From Hemerocallis citrina (taxonomy: Eukaryota; Streptophyta; Magnoliopsida; Asparagales; Asphodelaceae): a stretch of DNA of 64,000 bases. Of this stretch, positions 10,281 to 21,664 are shown piece by piece. Position 1 is the first letter of the stretch. Every line of letters starts with the position of its first letter. The DNA is taken from NCBI GenBank assembly GCA_017893485.1, contig CM030366.1, positions 74,529,227 to 74,593,226 of the forward strand, read 5' to 3'. The position numbers and the translations under genes are program-made. Under the pieces are notes generated by a model. That model did no database searches. It was not told where the DNA came from and worked only from the letters and a program-made list of their open reading frames with translations.

Positions 10281-10735
10281 CAGTCGACTGTGAGGTCGAC
10301 CGCAGTATATCTGTCGGTCGACGGCGGTTCAAATGAACGCGCACTGCAGTCGACTGTCATGCCTAGTCCGTCGCCATCTTCCCCTGTGAAGTCGACTGTG
10401 CGGTCGACCGCAGTATATCTGTCGGTCGACTACAGTTCAAATGAACGCGCACTGCAGTCGACTGTCATGCCTAGTCCATCACCATCTTCCCCTATGAAAT
10501 TGATTGTGCAGTCACCACAGTATATCTTACGGTCGACTGTAGTTCAAATGAACGCGCACTGCAGTCGACTGTCATGCCTAGTCTGTCGCCATCTTCCCCT
10601 GTGAAGTCGACTGCAGTGTTTTTCTACAGTAGCTGTCAGTCGACCGCCACAGTGTGAAGAAGGGATTTACTTGAGCACTGTCAGTCGAACGCCACATTTT
10701 ATACAATATATGACAGTCGACCGTCGAGCTGAGTT
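10281..10735. repeat. GTCGAC-rich tandem repeat in the gypsy LTR
   Basis: Three units of about 115-120 bp share GCACTGCAGTCGACTGTCAT and CGCCATCTTCCCCT, followed by a degenerate tail. The hexamer GTCGAC recurs many times, with spacings near 12, 22 and 32 bp. The 104-residue reading frame across it is a by-product of the repeat. Confidence 0.9.
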
Positions 10736-12379
10736 ATGCACACTGTTTTGCTGTTCTTCGAACGATTGTTTATTTCTTTGCAAAGTTAATTTATCTTATT
10801 CTTAGCAATAATTGAACTTAGATAAACTTCCTTCCTATTAATTTGGAAGTTTTTCTCTTTCACCACTTTCAGAGAGTATGTATTCTCAAATTTTATCAAG
10901 TGTATTTAAATTCCAATTCTTATGGTTTCGAAAAGTGAACGTTTTTCTAATTCCAAAAGTATTATACTGAACTTATTCTTCGCTGTTTTGAGAGTATAAG
11001 TTCTCAATTTTGTTTACACTTCATTTTAGTTTTGAAAAATTATCCAGTTGTACTTTGGAAGTATTTGGTTTTATTGACTATTGGCTTTGAGGGAAACCTC
11101 CTTTTAAGTTGGACTATTTGGATTTATGAGATACTCAGAAATGTTTTTTTTTGGATGATACGGATAGAGTCAAACGACTCCAGCCAGCAAATGATAATAA
11201 ATAACAGAAAAACAGTTACAAAAGAGGTTTTACAAGCGGTAAAACGACGTAAAAGCAATAAGAGATTCAGATGTCGGGTGAACAAAACCCATCCCCTAAA
11301 GAAACAATGCTACATAAAATAAAAAACTAAACACACAGATCTGAACATGCAGAATCCTCAGAACAAGGAGCAATCTCCACCAGCGGTGTAGCACAAGACA
11401 CTACTGGAGCTCCGGAGACTCGCAATCTCCGAAGAAAACTATGCTGTAATCTACTCCAAACTCTCGAAAGGAAGCACGCGGGACCAAATTCCAAAACCCC
11501 CCGAGAGGATATCAAGAAAAGCTGAAGGAGCTCAATAGGGATCCTCTCCGGGCTTTGACAGCGCAGGCGAACAATGACACTTCGGGAACGGAAATGGAAG
11601 TACTCGGACCGCCAAGAACCAAGCAAGATATATCATATCTAACATAAGATGATACTCAGAGAACGACGCTACTCAGTGCTCGTAGACGAGATGGGCAGAA
11701 AAAGAATCGCTACACAACCAACTAAATAATAGTCGCGCTAGCCCAGATGCACAGATCAGACAATCATAAACATCTAAGCAAGAAAAGGTAAAGAAAACAA
11801 AAAGCAATATAAAACATCCATTAAGGATGATTACGAATGTAGGAGCGCACAGGGCCAACTCCCATTCACTAAAGACACCCTTGATCGGGCTAGCAAAACA
11901 GCATAGTTACAAGTAACACTTCGGGAGATCGAAGTTAAGAACTAACGAAATACAGTCTAAAATAGTACTAGAACAAAAGGAGAGTAAACAACCCATATAG
12001 AAACATTCCATGATCCTCCCAACATCAAGTATGATCCATAGCAAGCTACAACTTCAGTACCATCATAGCCAGCAAAATAAAGAGCAATTGGTAAGGGACA
12101 CAGAGGTCAACGGAGAAGAAGCTGGGGCATACGCCTCCCCAAAAACTAGGCGGAAGGTCCGCCAGCCCCGAGCTTGAGCCACTGCCCCAAAAAACAAAAT
12201 ATGAGGTGCCAAAACACCCCTTAACCCTGCAAACATCATACGCGAAAAGAAGTATCAGGAAAAAGAGAAGATTAAATAGACTGATGAAAAGAAACTATCC
12301 TAAAAGTAGAAGCTACAGAAATAAGAAGAGAGCATTCGACGTCCAAAATAAATCCCAATGAGAAGCAAATAGTATAGCA

Positions 12380-13129
12380 TTAAATAGCATTTAGATTACG
12401 AAGACACTGAAAAGCATTCTTTAGTCTACCAAAGAGAAGAGAATCTTTAGCTTCGGATTTTAAAGAAGATGACCAAAAGTTGAAAAGGAATAAGAATTCG
12501 TCAACTATAGAGTGGGAGGAAGAAGTAGAGTGGCGGAAGATCCTCTTATTTCTTTCCATCCACGTTACCCACACGATAATTTGAAACGACAAATACCACG
12601 ATTTGTGATAAATGTTATTAGAGGGGGGCGAAGCCCAGACGCCTGATAAGCTTGAAGGAGTAGCTGGCACTTCCCAAGCGAGCGCAGTAATCTTCCAGAA
12701 AGGATGCGATAATTCGCAAAAAATAAATAAGTGGTCCACATTTTCTGGTTCAGAGGAGCATAATGGACATAATTGGCCCCACACTAAATTCCTCTTGTTG
12801 AGAATCTCAACAGTTAATAGCTTGTTGTTGAGGGCAAGCCATGAAAGAATTTTCACTTTAAGTGGGGCACAGGTCTTCCAAACGAGATCGGCGAATGGCG
12901 CAAAAGTGCCCCTAAAATTGAGAAAATGGTAGAAAGATTTAACTGTGAACGTACCCGATCTTTTCCAATGCCAATAAACATCATCCTTATCCTTCCACTC
13001 GTAATTTGAGATAGAATAAAAAAGATCGTTAAAATCAGATTCTAAGTGAGAGGGGATATTGGTCAAGAAGGGGATCGACCATTGCCTAAGGGAGTTGGAA
13101 AAAAGGAAGGAACCGGCTACTGAGGCCAT
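12380..13129 (-). pseudogene. LINE zf-RVT (zinc-binding) C-terminal domain
   Basis: The frame contains WHWKRSGTFTVKSFYHFL, then LVWKTCAPLKVKILSWLALN and a zinc cluster LCPLCSSEPENVDHLFIFC, typical of the 'zinc-binding in reverse transcriptase' domain that follows the polymerase in plant LINEs. A conserved WMERNKRIF segment lies further on. It is out of frame with the polymerase upstream, across 13130-13330, so the protein is split by a frameshift or stops. Confidence 0.85.
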
Positions 13130-13330
13130 GGGATTGGCGACTAGACGGAAGAGAGCCGGGTATGTAGTAGCGAGCTTAGAGTTACCAATCCAGTGGTCAG
13201 TCCAGAATTTGGTCCTGGAACCATTGGAGCAGGAGTGGGCTAAACCACATTGGAATGCCTCCGATGCATTCCCAACCCCCTTGCAGAAATGGGAGGCGTT
13301 ACGATGACTCGAGAGAGGGAAATTCCACCA

Positions 13331-14649
13331 CTAATTCGTAGTGAAGCACCTAACCTTGATACTATTGATCCAAGGTAGGTCTTCCCTTTTAAAGAATCTC
13401 CATAGCCATTTGCCCAGAAGAGCCAGGTTCTGGTGTCTGAGATTCAACACTCCTAAGCCCCCAGCTTCCTTGGAAGAACAAATAAGTTTCCAGTTGCTCA
13501 GGTGCGAACCTGGCTTGTAGAAGGATGATCCTGACCAGAAGAAATTACTTCTGATCTGATCGATCCTCTTGATGACCCAAGCGGGAACGAAATAGAATGA
13601 CATCATATAAAGAGGGAAAGCAGAAAGAACAGAGTTGAGAAGAATCAATCTCCCTCCTCGGGAGAGAAGTTTTCCGATCCATATAGACAGTCTGGATTCA
13701 ACTTTCTCAATCATGGGGTACCAATCTGCTTTATGCAATTTGCCCCATCTAAGGGGGATACCCAAATAAGTGATGGGAAATGAAGATATAGGGCAATTAA
13801 AGATATTAGATATTTCTATTTGCCTGTTAGGTGATCCCCCTAACCAGAGAATGGAAGACTTGTGAAAATTGATAGAAAGCCCTGATGCTAGTTCAAAACA
13901 ATAGAGAAGGAGTTTCAGGTTCCGAAGCAATTGGGGATTCGGCTTGGTGAAAATGATTGTATCGTCGGCATATTGAAGGTTTAACACTCCATGAAAACCA
14001 TGAAAGTTGCCAAGACCTTCAATGACCTGTGCCTCCCATGCGTTGCGAAGGAGTTTACTAAATACATCAGCCACTAAAGAGAATAAAAGGGAAGAAAGCG
14101 GATCTCCTTGCCGAAGACCACATTTGGTTTTAAATTTGTGGCCCTCGACTCCATTAATAAGAATAGATGAGGTTCTGGAAAAAAGGCTGGATTTAATCCA
14201 GGCAATCCACTTGGGGCCGAAACCTCTATTAAGAAGAATATCAAATAGAAACTCCCAGCTAACGTTGTCGTAAGCTTTTTGGAAGTCAAGCTTAATGAGA
14301 ATACCTTCCGAGTTAGATTTGTGACAATGGGAGATAACCTCTTGGGCCGACGCTACACTATCAAGGATGAAACGATCCTTGATGAATCCCGATTGAGCGG
14401 GATCAATGAACGGAGATATCACAGCCCCAAGTCTAATGGAGAGAACTTTCATGATAATCTTGAACGTAGAGTTGATCAGACTAATAGGCCTAAAATTAGC
14501 CACAGTATTCGCTCCCATCAATTTAGGGATGAGAACAATATGAGCATAATTGATGCGATCAAAAGAGAAAGAGCCTTGATGGAGTTCGGAGAACATGTGG
14601 AAGAGATCGTCTTTCAGCCAATTCCAAAACTTTTGGAAAAAGAAGGCGG
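13331..14649 (-). pseudogene. LINE reverse transcriptase
   Basis: The frame is open from the truncated 5' end of the LINE. It shows LIPK and FRPISLINSTFKIIMKVLS (finger region), then LKLDFQKAYDNV-type palm motif A (IKLDFQKAYD), GLRQGDPLSSLLFSLV, and the catalytic box LQYADDTIIF with its paired aspartates. LGIPLRWGK and the thumb region follow. The enzyme copies LINE RNA at nicked chromosomal target DNA. The catalytic residues are present, but endonuclease and ORF1 are lost and the C-terminus is split, so this copy is inactive. The ATG at 14596 is internal, not a true start. Confidence 0.9.
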
Positions 14650-15804
14650 GATACTAAGAAATGTTGAGTTCATCTTTCGCGTTTTGAGACTCTAGGGGTT
14701 AAGTGGGACCCTAACATGTGAGCGGTTGAGACTTTGTGGATATTTTGGTCAGTGGGGCCTTATTGTTGAGTTAGCAGAATTAAGTTCGACACATTACACC
14801 AACTCTAGGGGGAATTGTGACTTAACAAATAATAATAAACCTAAGGACAGACACTAGTTGGAGTTGTAATGAAATAAGAGCAAACATATAGGGGGGCCTC
14901 CTATGACCGGACGGTGGAAGATAAATCTCAAGAATTACCAGGGTGTGATCACGGACGGTGTGGGATGAATCTTCGGGATTACCGGAGGTCGAGGCGAAGC
15001 TCATGGGATATTTGTGTGATGAGGTATCATTGGTAGACGGTGTGGGTTTCAATTTCCGAAATTATTGAGGTGTGAGGGTGCTTACCCAATATCATGGACA
15101 ATGAGAAAGTTGATTCTCAGGAATTACCGGGGCGTGGCGCTAGATACTCACAGAATACTCTAAATCTTAAAGTAATCACCGTAGTAGGATTAGTTGCATA
15201 ACGTAGGATTGAACCCTATAAAGTGGAATACGATAACGGTTTGTACCAGACCTATGTAGAGTGGGATGCATAGAATCCGACAAGTATGCATTATTAATCA
15301 TCATATGCATTTGTGATTTATTGACTTGTTTTATGCATGCTTTCTTTGTTTTCTTGTACTTGTACTTGACACTTAGCCTAGCTTCACTTGTTGACTTATG
15401 ATTTTATTCTTTATGTTTTCATTTAAGTTGTAATCCTTTCTTTATCACTCACACCTTTATGGCTGACCCTTGTAGTTTATGGGGTTAGGGATATCTTTAG
15501 CCTAATGTTTCATAAGTAGGTACCATTAGCATGGAGTTGGGAGCATGTGGTAGAATAATTAATGTTTATGCATATCTTGTAAAAGGGATTGATTGTAAAG
15601 AGAAAATTGTATTTATGGCGCTGTGTTGTAAAAAGAATTGTAATTCAAAGTGTTTAAATTCTGCTGTGCTTTGAAAAAGAGTTGATGTAACAAAATTTTT
15701 AAAATTTTCGTATATTTGGATGCTATATTTATTACAATTGAGGTTGAATTTGAAATTTGTGTCACGTATTTTTAATTTATTTATTAAAATTTCGGGGTGC
15801 TACA

Positions 15805-16149
15805 AGATTGATGCGGTGTCGGGATAGTGATGGGAGCATGGGAGGAAGTGCAAGGATGAGATGTTATGATTAATAAAGTAATGATAATGAATGTTGGTTA
15901 ATTTGATGTAGATGATGGTCTACCCTCCCAAGAAAAAATAAAATTAAATAAATTAAAGAACGAACTAATATTTTTTAAGGGGTTGCTTTCACCATCTTCA
16001 TCTTCTTCTCGATTGGATCAAATGAGAAAAAAATAATTTGAAACAAACTAGAACTAGCAAATACAATAGGTAATTTTAAAATATCTTTTAATTTTCTTTT
16101 AGGGAAAGGGTAGAATAGGAAATACAGCTAAAGTATAAAAAAACTAATT
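15805..16149. other. Unassigned sequence downstream of the gypsy LTR
   Basis: No gene or element end was recognised. The gypsy target duplication cannot be tested because the 5' LTR is absent from the window. Confidence 0.4.
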
Positions 16150-16373
16150 ACATACTAGTAATATACACGTGCGATGCACATATTAATTTATTTAAAAAGT
16201 TTAAAATAAGAACTCTGATTTACACGTGTGATGTATATCTTAATAAATAGGATCATTTTAAAAGTAAATGTGAAAACTATAATGTGAGAGTTAGAGTTGC
16301 ACGTGTGTTGCACGTAAGTATGTAGATTTACAACTCCAACTATTCCATTATAATAGTTATTATATATTATATT

Positions 16374-16405
<32 letters not shown>

Positions 16406-16445
16406 ATAGATAGTAATTTCCACGTGCGATGCACATTTAATATAT
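16150..16445. repeat. CACGTGCGATGCACAT-type terminal repeats (Helitron-like) and (GATA)n
   Basis: Four variants of CACGTGYGATGCACAT occur near 16166, 16222, 16301 and 16420, next to ACTAGT at 16154. Such short near-palindromes beside CTAGT resemble 3' ends of plant Helitrons, here in reverse orientation. A (GATA)n run occupies about 16375-16412. The assignment rests on motif appearance only. Confidence 0.4.
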
Positions 16446-16659
16446 TAAAAAAATTAAAGTAAAAAATCTGACATAGTGAGGACTCAAACCTGAGACCTCC
16501 TTCATATTAGTTATGCACGTACAATGAACGCGTTGGTAGATTTACAAATGACACTAAGGCCTTCTCCCATTATAATATTAGAGATGTGATAAATAAAAAT
16601 CGGGTTTAAAGAAAGCCAATATAAAGTATTGGTATATTTAAAAGATGATGGGTTAAAAA

Positions 16660-17151
16660 GGGGGTTTTCCACATATGCCACTCACAAATTTGCTAATTCC
16701 ACATATGTCACCACAAATCTCTATTTCCATAAACACCACTCACAATGTTAAGTACATTTCAAAAACACCACTCAAATGATTTGCTATTATTTTGAAAGTT
16801 TTGTCTAACCGAACGGAAGCAAAATGACAAAAAAACCTCGTCCCCTATCAACCTCAACATTGTGGATGAGTGTTGGGTTAGATTTATGCCAATTTTGCAT
16901 TCGCTTTTGACCTAACTTGACTCAAACAAAAAAACTCATCCATAACAATGAGGCTAATAAGGAACAGAAAATTTTTGGTCATTTTACCCTCGACTCGTTA
17001 AATTTGATGGAATATTCTCTCTCAAATTAATAACAAATAATTCGAATGGTGTTTTTAGAAATTGTCTAACATTGTGGATGTTGTTTATGGAAATATTGTG
17101 GGTGTCTTCTTTGAAATTAGCAAATTTGATGGCTTATGTGGAAAAAAACCC
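16660..17151. mobile_element. Foldback MITE (~490 bp)
   Basis: Left end GGGGGTTTTCCACATATGCC is mirrored by right end GGCTTATGTGGAAAAAAACCC. The inverted similarity continues inward for about 100 bp (AAATTTGCTAATT / AATTAGCAAATTT; CCATAAACA / TGTTTATGG). The flanks share TTAAAAA (16653-16659, 17152-17158). There is no coding sequence. The family is uncertain, MULE-like by its long terminal repeats. Confidence 0.7.
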
Positions 17152-17158
17152 TTAAAAA

Positions 17159-18061
17159 TAAATTAGCTCTTTCTTGGTGGTTGGAGATAATTTTATCTTT
17201 TTATAATAATCAGATCACCATATCTAACCAAGCATGTTCCTAAACTTTGGCCAGTTTTCCTAAAATGCCCCCTCGTATTTTCTTGCAACTGCCAACCTCA
17301 CCAACCCCCAAAGCTCATGGAAAATTACTAACCACTTAAAATTTCCTTAAAAATACAATATAACCACTACAATGGGAGGTTGCGGGTCCATGATCCAAAC
17401 CCAAAGCCTTTGGGTTTAGGATTATTGGATAGCGAACACAACTCATAAAGATATCAACCCCTGTTGTGATTCTTAAACACAAATTCAATTTCTATACACC
17501 ATAAAAAAGGAAATCCGAAATATTATCGTGTATACAAATCTCTGCGTAGTTGAAGAAAATGAACACCTAAATTTATTTTATATAAAAAAAAAGATTGTCT
17601 TGATGCAAGCTTATAATTTTTGTTTAATAATTAGAAGACAAAAAAAAATCTAATATGTAACAAAACCGACATCAAAAGCATCAACCTCAGCTAATCTAAC
17701 CAATTCCACGGAAAAAGCTTGACAACCATCTCACATCTCACATGCTTATTCTCTGATCGATAAAAATTTGGCATCCAATTTTGCAGATCTATCCCCTTCT
17801 CTCAAAACATAAGATACTAAAACCTCAATTGTATTATATCAAGCATTTCTTCACATCAATACATACATCAATACATAGATTAAAGCACTCTTTCAATGTC
17901 GATAATACCATATCTACACAAGCTTATAAATACTAAGTTCTTTGAGTTATAATAGCATTCGCAGAACCGATAAGAACTAAACCCTTGACTTGGTGGTTTA
18001 CACACAGGAAAAGATTCAGCAATAAAAACTAATGATTATAATGGGATGAAAGAGTTTGACT
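17159..18061. other. Unassigned AT-rich intergenic sequence
   Basis: About 900 bp without a recognised coding motif, RNA gene or repeat end on either strand. Confidence 0.4.
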
Positions 18062-18076
18062 AACTGCGCCCTTGTT

Positions 18077-18083
18077 TGTTTGG

Positions 18084-18114
<31 letters not shown>

Positions 18115-18600
18115 TATAGAAAAGGTGGAATCTGACCATCTTATTCATTAATAAGAGATTAATAAAACATATTCAGAGTACTGAGCCTACTACAACATTC
18201 TACAACCAGAAGGAAATTATATAAACTCCACCCCAAACATGGGGAGTGGGACAAAATAAACATAAACTCCACCCCGAACATGGGGGGTGGGACAAAATAA
18301 ATATCGAGTAGCCACATAGAGATACATCATATCCCCCAACAAACCCTGGGGTGGTGGGTATCAAGGAGCCTAGTAGCCGTGCCGTGCTGGCTGTCAATCG
18401 ATTGTCGGCCCGATCTCGATCTCATCATCATCAAACTACTCTACCTAGAAAACACTTGCAATCCTTCTCCTGGGACCTGCTGTTGCCACATTAGCCCAAA
18501 AAGAAATAAAATGCATAATGTGAGTCATTGCCAGAAATACTATTGCAAGATCTACGAAAATAAAGATTATTTCTGTCTAGCCATAAAACCCAGGTCATTG
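18077..18600 (-). mobile_element. Short retroposon (LINE 3' end or SINE-like), minus strand
   Basis: The flanks AACTGCGCCCTTGTT (18062-18076) and AACTGCGCCATTGTT (18601-18615) form a 15-bp target duplication with one mismatch. A long T-run at about 18083-18105 marks the reversed poly-A tail. The body contains a tandem pair of about 40 bp (CATAAACTCCACCCC, near 18220 and 18260). No reverse transcriptase is present and no A/B box was seen, so a 5'-truncated LINE 3' end is more likely than a SINE. Confidence 0.65.
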
Positions 18601-18987
18601 AACTGCGCCATTGTTGCAAAAAAAAATCAAAAAGACTAATGACTAATGATTTGTATTACATACGAAAAAGGATAAGAATATCTGGAACTCTGTTACCAAC
18701 AATTCAGAGCTTCTGCAAGTGTGATTGTGGTCAAATGGTAATTCTCTTTACTGGTAAGCAAGATGTTAAAAGTTGGATTCCTGCTTGAACCATAAATTTT
18801 CCTATATAAATGAGGTAACTGTGGGTGTGTGTTGCTACTGCCTAGGGATGTAAAATTGCCCGGGCCGGGAAGGTTGGGCTCGGGGTTAGGTCCGCCACCA
18901 TTGAAAAACTAAACCCTAGGTCCGATCATTGGTCCGGACTTTTAGAGGGCCTATGGAAGTGTCTAAAGCCCGACCCGTAATCTGGGC

Positions 18988-19058
<71 letters not shown>

Positions 19059-19061
<3 letters not shown>

Positions 19062-19229
19062 GAAAAGGGGTATGAGCAACTTGCTCATTTAGTAAATGAG
19101 CAATTGATGATGTGGCATACATGTGATTGGAAAATTCTTAAAATGGTTAGTTGTCCAATGTATCACATGCATGCCACATAGTCAATTGCTCATTTACTAA
19201 ATGAGCAGGCTGCTCATATCCCTTTTACC

Positions 19230-19230
<1 letters not shown>
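19059..19230. mobile_element. 172-bp MITE inserted in a (TA)n array
   Basis: The terminal inverted repeats are long: GAGCAACTTGCTCATTTAGT at the left, with its inverted counterpart (ACTAAATGAGCAGGCTGCTC) at the right, bounded by GGGGAAAAGGGG and CCCTTTTACCC. It is flanked by about 70 bp of TA on each side (18989-19058 and 19233-19300). A second copy at 28437-28606 is also next to a TA array. Confidence 0.8.
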
Positions 19231-19306
<76 letters not shown>

Positions 19307-19383
19307 AAACACAAAGAAAGCTATCAAGTGGTTCTCCTTCAATCCCCCCAAAATCAAAGACCCGGATCTAATCTTACAAAACA

Positions 19384-19740
19384 CATCCCCCCCCTCTAAA
19401 TTTCAAACCCCAAAATTTTAATATCCCCTCTCTCTTTTTCCGAAATCCCCCCCCCCCCTATCTCTCTTTGTCTCTCTTCCCGCTCTCTCTGTCTCTCTCT
19501 CTCTTCCCCTCGCTCTCTCTCTCTCTTCCCCCGGCTCTCTCTCTCTCTCTTTCTCTCTCTCTCCCCTAAATCACCACCTCGGCTCTTTCTCTCTCCTCCG
19601 CCTCCCCCCCCCCCGCGGCGCCACCGCCTCTCCCCCTTCAAACTCTCCCTCCGCCGCCACTCCTGCCGCCCACCCCCCTCCACCCTCCTCTACTTCCCAA
19701 CCTCCACCAAACCCTGTCGCCTCTCCTTTAGGGCCTTCGC
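19384..19740. repeat. CT/C-rich low-complexity tract
   Basis: Runs of TCTCTC and of C (for example 19450-19458 and 19605-19615) precede the captured Rab-type start. It resembles the pyrimidine-rich 5' untranslated region of a plant gene and may have been captured with it. The Arg/Glu-rich frame on the opposite strand is an artefact. Confidence 0.7.
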
Positions 19741-19833
19741 CTTCTCCATACCCTTCGTGAGCCCCACTCCGTGACTCTCGGTGGTGGCGGTGGCAGTGAC
19801 GGCCGCGTCGGAGGTGCGTTTCTTGAACGGCGA

Positions 19834-20400
19834 ATGCTCCTCAAGGTCATCATCCTCAGCGATAGTGGGTAATTCCCTATCGATTAGAGATCTAGGGTTC
19901 CATTATTATTATTTTTGATTGTTGATTTGTTGTTGTTTAATAGGGTTGGGAAAACATCGTTGATGAACCTGTTTTGGGTACTATTTACAAGAAGTGGAAG
20001 GTCATTCATTCAAAGCAAAGAGTTCATTACTATGAGAAAGGAGATTGGTAAGCTTGAGGAATCGATTTATGTTTTGACTGGTGATACTGAAGGAAAAGGA
20101 ATCCATTGGGAGGTTTTGGGTTCAATAGGCGACGAACACCGAAAGCTTCCACCAATGCCAGCTTCAGTAAAAGCTAGGTTTGGAGTAGCTGTTGTTAATG
20201 GAAAGCTTTTAGTTATGGGTGGCTACCCTGTTGATATTGGCACTGGGTGTGTTTCAGCTGATGCTTATCAGTACAAATCTTTTCATAACAGGTTAGCAAC
20301 TATTAACTTCCCATTTTCTTTTAGTATTTATTTCTGCCAACTTTTTTATTGTCGAATTAGCAGAAGATTTATTCTTAGTGGAAATTTATTAAGGTCATGA
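19834..20400 (+). pseudogene. Chimera of Rab7/RabG3-type GTPase start and F-box/kelch fragment
   Basis: A start codon at 19834 opens MLLKVIILSDSG. A GT-AG intron at 19869-19943 follows, and the frame resumes as VGKTSLMN. Together these give the P-loop exon junction of plant Rab7-like GTPases (usual motif GDSGVGKTSLMN; here one Gly is Ser). After a short unrelated linker the same frame continues into SGRSFIQSKEFITMRK, YVLTGDTEGKGIHWEVL and GFGVAV-like kelch sequence (RFGVAVVNGKLLVMGGY), matching the region after the F-box in At1g67480-like F-box/kelch proteins. The parent kelch exon seems to end near 20291 at AG/GTTAGC, so the last ~36 residues are intron read-through. All GTPase motifs after the P-loop and most kelch repeats are missing. 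It looks like gene fragments captured by a transposon; it could be transcribed, but function is not implied. Confidence 0.7.
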
Positions 20401-20849
20401 CAGTCCTCATTTTGATGAAAAGGCTTAGATATGAATTGTGAGTCAATCGTCTTCAAAAGCTATGTGATATAAGTAGTATGTCCTTTATATCAGCCAACAT
20501 GGATTACTAACTGTGTTAGATGGTAGTATACTGGTATTTAGTTACTTTTTTAAATTGCTTGGAATGAGGAAACATCATGACTTTAATTTTTAGTTGAGGA
20601 CACTTTGGCTACAAAGCTAATAAGTTGATTACTTGCTAGACTTACTGCTTTAAGAAACCATTGTTGTTGTTAGCTTTGCAAATTTTGATGTTTTGAGATT
20701 ATTCATCTAATCAACCATTGTGAACTATTAGCACAAAGAATTGTATGCATTAGACAAGAAGAACATCTGAATACAGTGTTTTTATCATATTGACTCGAGC
20801 CTTAACTTTCATTTTTCTGCCTGACTACATGTCAAACTCTTATAGATAG

Positions 20850-20965
20850 CATTATCTTTGGTGCCTTCAGGGCCTCCGCCTTCTTCACCCCTTCGTGGAC
20901 CCCTCTCCCAACAATTTATCCTCGGAATTCGTGACTCTCGTTGGTGGCATTGGCAGCGGCGGCCG
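20850..20965 (+). other. Captured fragment repeated from 19710-19815
   Basis: GGGCCT(C/T)CGCCTTCT, CCCTTCGTG and CGTGACTCTCG(T/G)TGGTGGC, then GGCCGCGT, occur in the same order here and just upstream of the Rab-type start. One frame here reads NNLSSEFVTLVGGIGSGGRV, which looks coding but which I cannot assign. The downstream copy is the longer of the two. Confidence 0.55.
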
Positions 20966-21094
20966 CGTACATCAATGCCACTCCATAATTGTACTTCAGA
21001 GTACATCAATACATCAACGTCTACTAGCACAAAAATATCTATATAAATCATCCCTTACTGTTTACATGATTTTTCAGATGTTGCATAGTTCAAA

Positions 21095-21134
21095 AGACGT
21101 GTCGTAGGCACGTGCCCACGGGCATACCTAGTGT
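21095..21134 (+). other. Helitron-like 3' terminus
   Basis: A small hairpin TGCCC-AC-GGGCA lies three bases before CTAG followed by T, within GGCACGTGCCCACGGGCATA then CCTAGT. Plant Helitrons end in a hairpin followed by CTRR and insert before T. No matching 5' TC end could be fixed and no Rep/helicase is present. Confidence 0.4.
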
Positions 21135-21146
21135 ATATATATATAT

Positions 21147-21545
21147 GAGAAAAGTGGGCCTCATATAGAGTATGAGGAAATTTTCCTCATACAAAGTGAT
21201 TATACTCACTTGGTGGGGCCCTTATGAAAGATCCACTCTGTCCATCAAATTTATCATACTAATGAATGCATGTTTAGAAGAAATCAAGTGGTTTGGAGGT
21301 CATTCATCCATACATCATGTGATTGACAAATGAACAATTTTAACAGTAATACAAAATGAACTACAAATTGGACCCACATGATGCATGGGTGATGACCTCC
21401 AAACCACTTAATTTTTCTACACATACATCCATTAACATGATAAATATGATGGACGAAGGATCTTCCATAAGAGCCCCACCAAGTAAGTATAATCACTTTG
21501 TATGAGAAAATTTTTCTCATACAAATATGCTCCTCACATTACTCT
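21147..21545. mobile_element. Foldback MITE (~400 bp) beside a TA run
   Basis: Outer segments are inverted copies over more than 100 bp: CATACAAAGTGATTATACT / AGTATAATCACTTTGTATG, CTTGGTGGGGC / GCCCCACCAAG, and AAGTGGTTTGGAGGTCAT / ATGACCTCCAAACCACTT. It directly follows (TA)n at 21133-21146. No coding sequence is present. Confidence 0.75.
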
Positions 21546-21571
21546 ATATATGTATGTTAGAAATATATTAT

Positions 21572-21664
21572 ATTATATACTTTTATAACTATAGATCATG
21601 CATATATATAATAGTATCTTATATACTTTTATAACTATAGATCATGCATATATATAATAGTATC
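21572..21664. repeat. Tandem duplication, two ~46-bp copies
   Basis: TTATATACTTTTATAACTAT followed by AGATCATGCATATATATAAT and AGTATC occurs twice in direct succession, apparently without mismatch, so the duplication is recent. Confidence 0.9.

Larger units (their letters stand above)
11144..14649 (-). mobile_element. 5'-truncated LINE (L1/RTE-like plant type)
   Basis: A poly-T tract at 11144-11152 is the reversed poly-A tail. The target duplication is GATACTCAGAAATG (11130-11143) versus GATACTAAGAAATG (14650-14663), one mismatch. Within it the reverse transcriptase and zinc-binding domains read on the minus strand. The endonuclease and ORF1 are missing because the copy starts inside the reverse transcriptase frame, as is usual for truncated LINE insertions. 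From 11153 to 12379 lies the 3' untranslated part, without coding signal. Removing the element restores the gypsy LTR. Confidence 0.9.
8401..15804 (+). mobile_element. 3' LTR of the chromodomain gypsy element, with nested insertions
   Basis: The LTR starts TGTAACATCCTGG at 8401 and ends TTCGGGGTGCTACA at 15804. Removing the nested LINE and its duplicated target (about 3.5 kb) and the 376-bp MITE leaves about 3.5 kb, very close to the related solo LTR at 49103-52657. The two align from the start (AATGAATTAAAATGA) through the middle (AAGGACAG(A/G)CACTAGT) to the end (ATGGCTGACCC, GGGGTTAGGGAT). The LTR drives transcription of the element. The stretch 14650-15804 is its 3' portion and holds no gene. 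Confidence 0.8.

Noticed and set aside
10290..10604. 104-residue frame in the gypsy LTR
   Set aside because: It is the translation of the three-unit GTCGAC tandem repeat and has no independent support.
10281..10735. Possible CRISPR-like array
   Set aside because: Units are whole tandem repeats without unique spacers, in a plant nuclear LTR.
19396..19683. Arg/Glu/Gly-rich frame on the minus strand
   Set aside because: Translation of CT-rich low-complexity sequence.
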